This document shows, one piece after another, positions 60,389 through 64,000 of a DNA stretch of 64,000 nt. Numbering within the stretch: position 1 is the stretch's first letter; each line of letters starts with the position of its first letter. This stretch comes from Fasciola hepatica (lineage: Eukaryota; Platyhelminthes; Trematoda; Plagiorchiida; Fasciolidae): NCBI GenBank assembly GCA_948099385.1, contig CANUEZ040000180.1:3817501-3881500 (forward strand), read 5' to 3'. The notes beneath the pieces were generated by a model. That model had not been told where the DNA came from, made no database searches, and saw only the letters and a list, made by a program, of their open reading frames with translations. The translations under genes were made by a program, and so were the position numbers.

Positions 60389-60409
60389 CCTCCGCTGCTA
60401 GTAACCTCG
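60389..60409 (+). CDS. Possible 21-base symmetric micro-exon
   Basis: TTGTGTTTATTTCAG|21 bases|GTGAGT: both splice signals are near-consensus. The length is a multiple of three; in phase 1 it reads SAASNLG, in phase 0 PPLLVTS. No flanking exon with matching phase was identified, so it may be an isolated coincidence. Confidence 0.2.
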
Positions 60410-61512
60410 GTGAGTTTTTATTATCTCGGAGCACACTTTTACCAGTTACACGTCTTTCTTACCATATTTTACAAGATGAAAAATCAATGCACAGTTCAAT
60501 TCTCATTTGAAATATCCATATCCAATTGCCAACGAAATACATTGTCACGTTGCTCACTTGTCAGACGAAGCCTGATTAAATGACCTATGTGTTCAACTTT
60601 AATTCCTCGGGCTTTCTCCTCTATAAGTTTTCACCTTTCAAACGACTCGAAAGCAGTTTGGATATGGTACAGTAGTATACCAAAATGCAATAAAATGGTT
60701 TTGTAGTCTTGTGTGTCACTCGGATTGTTCATATGTTATCATGCATCTTCCCTACTTTATTAGCCTCACCATCTTTCAAGTTATGAGTTATGAGCAACAC
60801 ACCCAAATGTAGAAAACAGCCTTCTGAAGACAGAGTGAAATATGGGTAAATTTGCAAACATCGGGAAGGCTCGATCAGAGAATATCCAAATCTCACCAAC
60901 GGTTTCGTGTTCTGCAATACACAAAACACTTCTATGAATAATTCCAGCACTGTTTATGACACTATGATTTCGAGACAGCGTTGGGACCGTTGTACATTGG
61001 TGTTATTAAAGAGTTGAGTACTAAGTGATAAGAGTTAATACTTTACCAATATCTCGCTGGAAAGGCGGCAATGTATCTCATTCATTCCAATAAGCTGAGC
61101 TATTGATTCTTCGTTAGAGCAGACAGAGGTATTTCAACATGGTGGCGCTGTAGCACTGGTTTTCTTTTGAATGGAAAATAATTCACACGTAGGCTGCTGA
61201 AAATACCGTTAAATAGTTCTAGGTCATCCATTCTGTATAGTTCTCTCTGACCATAACATGCGAAGTAAATTCCTCAAATTTAGTAGGTGCATATTTCATA
61301 GCTGATTTTCAATCCCTGACTTCATTCTAGAATTACTGTTAGTACAAAAGCATCAATCTTTTGGTTGCTCAGCCAGTTTTGCCGAAATGGGTAGTAGGTT
61401 GCCTTTAGGGGTGTATCCTTGTCACTGGATTTACTCCAAGTCATCCGGATTCACAAATGAATACTCTCGCTTTTTCAAGCTGCTATAATTTTGCTTTTGT
61501 TTCCATATTTAG
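60410..61512. other. No supported gene
   Basis: No exon, repeat family or RNA gene recognised. A short cysteine-containing frame at 60475-60583 lacks supporting splice context. Confidence 0.35.
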
Positions 61513-61739
61513 GTTGTTTTATCGACCGTCTACCTTCTCCGGAACTGTATTTAAGTATACGAATGTCGTTACTACCAGACATGTTGCATCAACCAAAGAT
61601 GAACTCATTGACATATCCGAAAACTTCCAAAATTTTTGAGTTACTCCGACGAGAGTGGTTTTCTCTCCACTATTCCAAGTGTTTTGGGAATATCTTCACC
61701 CCATGTCGCTCATCTTTCTCTCCGGCACTGCCATGTTGA
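61513..61739 (+). CDS. Candidate terminal exon resembling a degenerate WSC domain
   Basis: After TTTTGTTTCCATATTTAG the frame that needs one upstream base reads GCFIDRLPSPELYLSIRMSL, then MNSLTYP, WFSLHYSKCFGNIF and TPCRSSF, ending at TGA 61737-61739. WSC domains begin GC(Y/F).D......L........MT...C...C...gy.Y.g.q....C.CGN. The opening GCFIDR, the MS..P..L segment and KCFGN sit in the right order and spacing. The two central cysteines are missing, so the domain is either degenerate or the likeness is accidental. A competing frame (61457-61639) shares the DNA. Confidence 0.3.
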
Positions 61740-62479
61740 AATACCTCGGTCAAATTAAACATAGGATAAACCCGGACAATTGTAAAAGGATGAAATATGT
61801 GGAAGTAATTATCAGGTTGTCTTGAAAAATAGGTCCACAAAGAAAAGTTGAACAATATCTTCAGTAGAATGCCTTAGTTCTGGTTTCATTTTCTTGCAGT
61901 GTATACTGGAGTGAATCATTTTGTTACTCCGGTTCCGCGTCATTTATCATCACAGCGATATATAATTGACTGGATTGTCGCCTTTCGTCGAATAGAATTG
62001 TGGATTGAAAGAGGTGGTACACAAGGAAATTAAACATTAGTGGATGAGAACGACAATAGCCCTGTTTGGAGCAGCTTTCAGTGAAGTAAAAGGTATTCAA
62101 TTCTTGATGAGCTGTTCCGTTTTCATTTGACGAATCATTTGGCTCCCCTGTTCTGTGCACGTCGCAACCAAATGAACTGAAGAAGGAAATAAACACAACA
62201 AATCAAACACGGTATGGACACCTCTGCACACCTGTTTTATTAACTGAAAGATGATCATGGCAGGAAAACAACAGTACACAACGGTATCGTTAATCATCCG
62301 ACCGCGAGCAATAGAACTGTGTCTACTAACAACTGCCTCAGTATTAAAAACCTATAATACGTTTGATATGGATTGTCATCGAACTTACTGAACAGACTGT
62401 ACAGCCACCATTGAGTAAACGCAAGTTTGCCGGTTTCATTTCCACTCGAGGTACGGACACCTGGGTTCACAAAATTTAG

Positions 62480-62600
62480 GCCGATATCCCGTGATCAGTA
62501 TTACGGTGTGCATGTTCGCTTCTTCCTTCCTTGTTGTCAGGATGACCTGTGTAGCGGCAACTGGGATAAATCCAATGGACAACATGGTTTTCATTTGTAA
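62480..62600 (+). CDS. Candidate terminal exon resembling the end of a Ly6/three-finger protein
   Basis: After TTCACAAAATTTAG (acceptor ends 62479) the frame that needs two upstream bases reads PISRDQYYGVHVRFFLP, then CCQDDLCSGNW, and ends HGFHL-stop (TAA 62598-62600). CC..DLC(N/S) close to the C-terminus is characteristic of Ly6/uPAR/CD59-like extracellular domains, which flukes carry as surface proteins. The usual hydrophobic anchor tail is absent. No upstream exon with the first cysteines was found. Confidence 0.3.
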
Positions 62601-64000
62601 ACTGTACTTCCATCAAGTTAGCCGCAGAAATTCTAAAGCACTTTAGTACGCTTATATGTATTCTAAATTTTTGAGCATTTGGATTTCATCTGGCAGACTT
62701 CCAGGGTGATTTTTCCGTTCCCACAAACTTCGTTCCTCAAAGCTTGGTGTCACTTAGCAGATTTCGGTTATTTGCCGAAGATAAACAGTACAGATCCGGC
62801 AGAATTTGAATGATAAGTAATTATTATTCTCCTCTCTTTATCACGCGGAAAAGTGCAATATTTGTGGACCGTGTCCGCAGAAATCAAAAATGATTGCGTG
62901 GGGAAGTAATCAGTGGTGGAAAGATTTAAACCCGGTCCCGTCAAATTTATTATTTGCATTGACTAACCATCATAAATAAGGGGTGAAACCACTAAGCTTT
63001 AGTAATGTGTCTGTCCCATGACATTTTCAGAACGCTATCAATTACGGTTTACTTAGTTAATTTTTTACATGTGATGTTTTTTTTCGACGCTTTACGTATA
63101 AAGCAGGTGGAGCTCTCACAAGTAAGATTACCGTTAAAACTCAGAGCTTGAAAGACTAGAGATTTGTAGCACTTTCCATATTTCTTTAACTCGCGGAACG
63201 GAAGTAGAAGGGTGAAATTTATATCAGGCCTAATCTTTGGTTTGGATAAGTGAAGTTGAACTGATCTGATCAAACTTCGACAATTTAAACCAAGGGAACT
63301 AAATGTGCACACATTTTTTTAACATATGTGCCTATTTGAACATTTATAAAAGCGTATTTGTTAGACATGGTACATTAGCACCCAGATGCGACAAAAAAAA
63401 CGTAGAAAACAAGATCTTCGTTCTGATGAACTCATGTATGCCTGAATATATATTCCTCTCCGACGAACTACCATTACATCCCAAGAAAAGAAACCATAAA
63501 CGAAACTACGTGTTTCCAAGTAAAAACAGCGAAAGCACATTCTTAGAGGTGCCATGTCTCAGATAACAACGGGCACAGTGCTGATCATTCCGGAAAACAT
63601 TGCACCTCTTTTTGATCAGTTTGATATATCTTGCGTATGACATTAGGAAACTAGAGTAAGAAAGGTGAGAACTTCGTTACAAGATTACCTACGCACCATT
63701 CTCACAAGCCTTTCATACGTTGGTATTCAGGTTTGTTTGGGGATATTGGGAAGATAATTTTTTTCAAGACTGATAAAGTTAAATACTTCCTTGATTGATC
63801 AGTGCACAGTTTGTTACTAGGAAAATTACCGAGGGGATGCTTCACCTGTGATTTGTATAGCAGAGCTGGGTTTTTCCACTGATGGTAACCGGAGTGACAG
63901 GAGCTCGATATGAGGTGGTATGCTATGATACAGCGGAACAGCTGTGCTCGGCCGGCAAACTTTACGGGTGGACGAAAGTCCGCTCTCCACTTGATTCAGT
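62601..64000. other. No supported gene at the right end
   Basis: Only unsupported frames (for example 63049-63312 minus, 63303-63566 plus). A small hairpin GGAC-GAAA-GTCC lies at 63970-63981; it lacks the rest of any known ribozyme core. Confidence 0.4.

Noticed and set aside
63961..63990. GGACGAAAGTCC hairpin, reminiscent of hammerhead stem II plus GAAA
   Set aside because: The required CTGATGAG core and the closing helices are absent on either side; GTCC follows the GAAA instead of preceding it, so it is only a small tetraloop hairpin.

Overview
This is an AT-rich, gene-poor, repeat-strewn piece of an animal nuclear genome. There are no long open frames: coding signal comes as short exons with GT..AG boundaries, and most other open frames are noise. 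The decayed mobile elements are CR1/RTE-like non-LTR elements with endonuclease and reverse transcriptase, Penelope-like elements (PLEs) with a GIY-YIG nuclease, and tRNA-derived SINE-like units. Together with short introns, symmetric micro-exons and a small secreted PAN-domain protein, they suggest a flatworm, most likely a digenean fluke. That identification is an inference; no sequence search was possible.

Layout. 1-420 is a probable LTR cut by the left edge. 7580-8989 is the best gene: two exons, 259 residues, signal peptide, C-type-lectin-like region and PAN/apple-like module. About 10.6 kb holds a tRNA-like SINE on the minus strand. 17.0-17.6 kb is a long imperfect (ATC)n/(GAT)n tract beside a minus-strand non-LTR fragment (17.7-18.7 kb). 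20.5-21.4 kb has three phase-compatible candidate exons with weak discoidin-like features. 23.3-25.3 kb is a decayed plus-strand non-LTR element, endonuclease to reverse transcriptase. 26.38-26.70 kb (minus) holds the last two exons of a multi-membrane-span protein; decayed copies of the same 3' end lie at 32.2-32.5 and 51.1-51.4 kb. 36.7-39.6 kb is a broken paralogue of the lectin-like/PAN gene with the same splice positions. 42.0-42.7 kb is a candidate micro-exon secreted-peptide gene. 47.6-48.1 and 55.6-56.0 kb share a duplicated segment. PLE remnants lie at 51.7-52.8 (minus), 56.9-57.7 (minus) and 59.0-59.3 kb (plus). 54.4 kb has another signal-peptide exon, and 61.5 and 62.5 kb have terminal exons resembling WSC and Ly6/three-finger ends.

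How it fits together. The window looks like a region of repeated local duplication and decay: a secreted-protein family on the plus strand and a membrane-protein family on the minus strand, each with an intact-looking and broken copies, spaced by dead transposons. No operons, CRISPR arrays, rRNA genes or convincing functional tRNA genes were seen. The largest stretches with nothing supportable are 0.8-7.5, 9.0-10.4, 10.7-17.0, 18.7-20.4, 21.5-23.3, 25.3-26.4, 27.9-31.2, 32.6-36.7, 44.3-46.2 and 62.7-64.0 kb.
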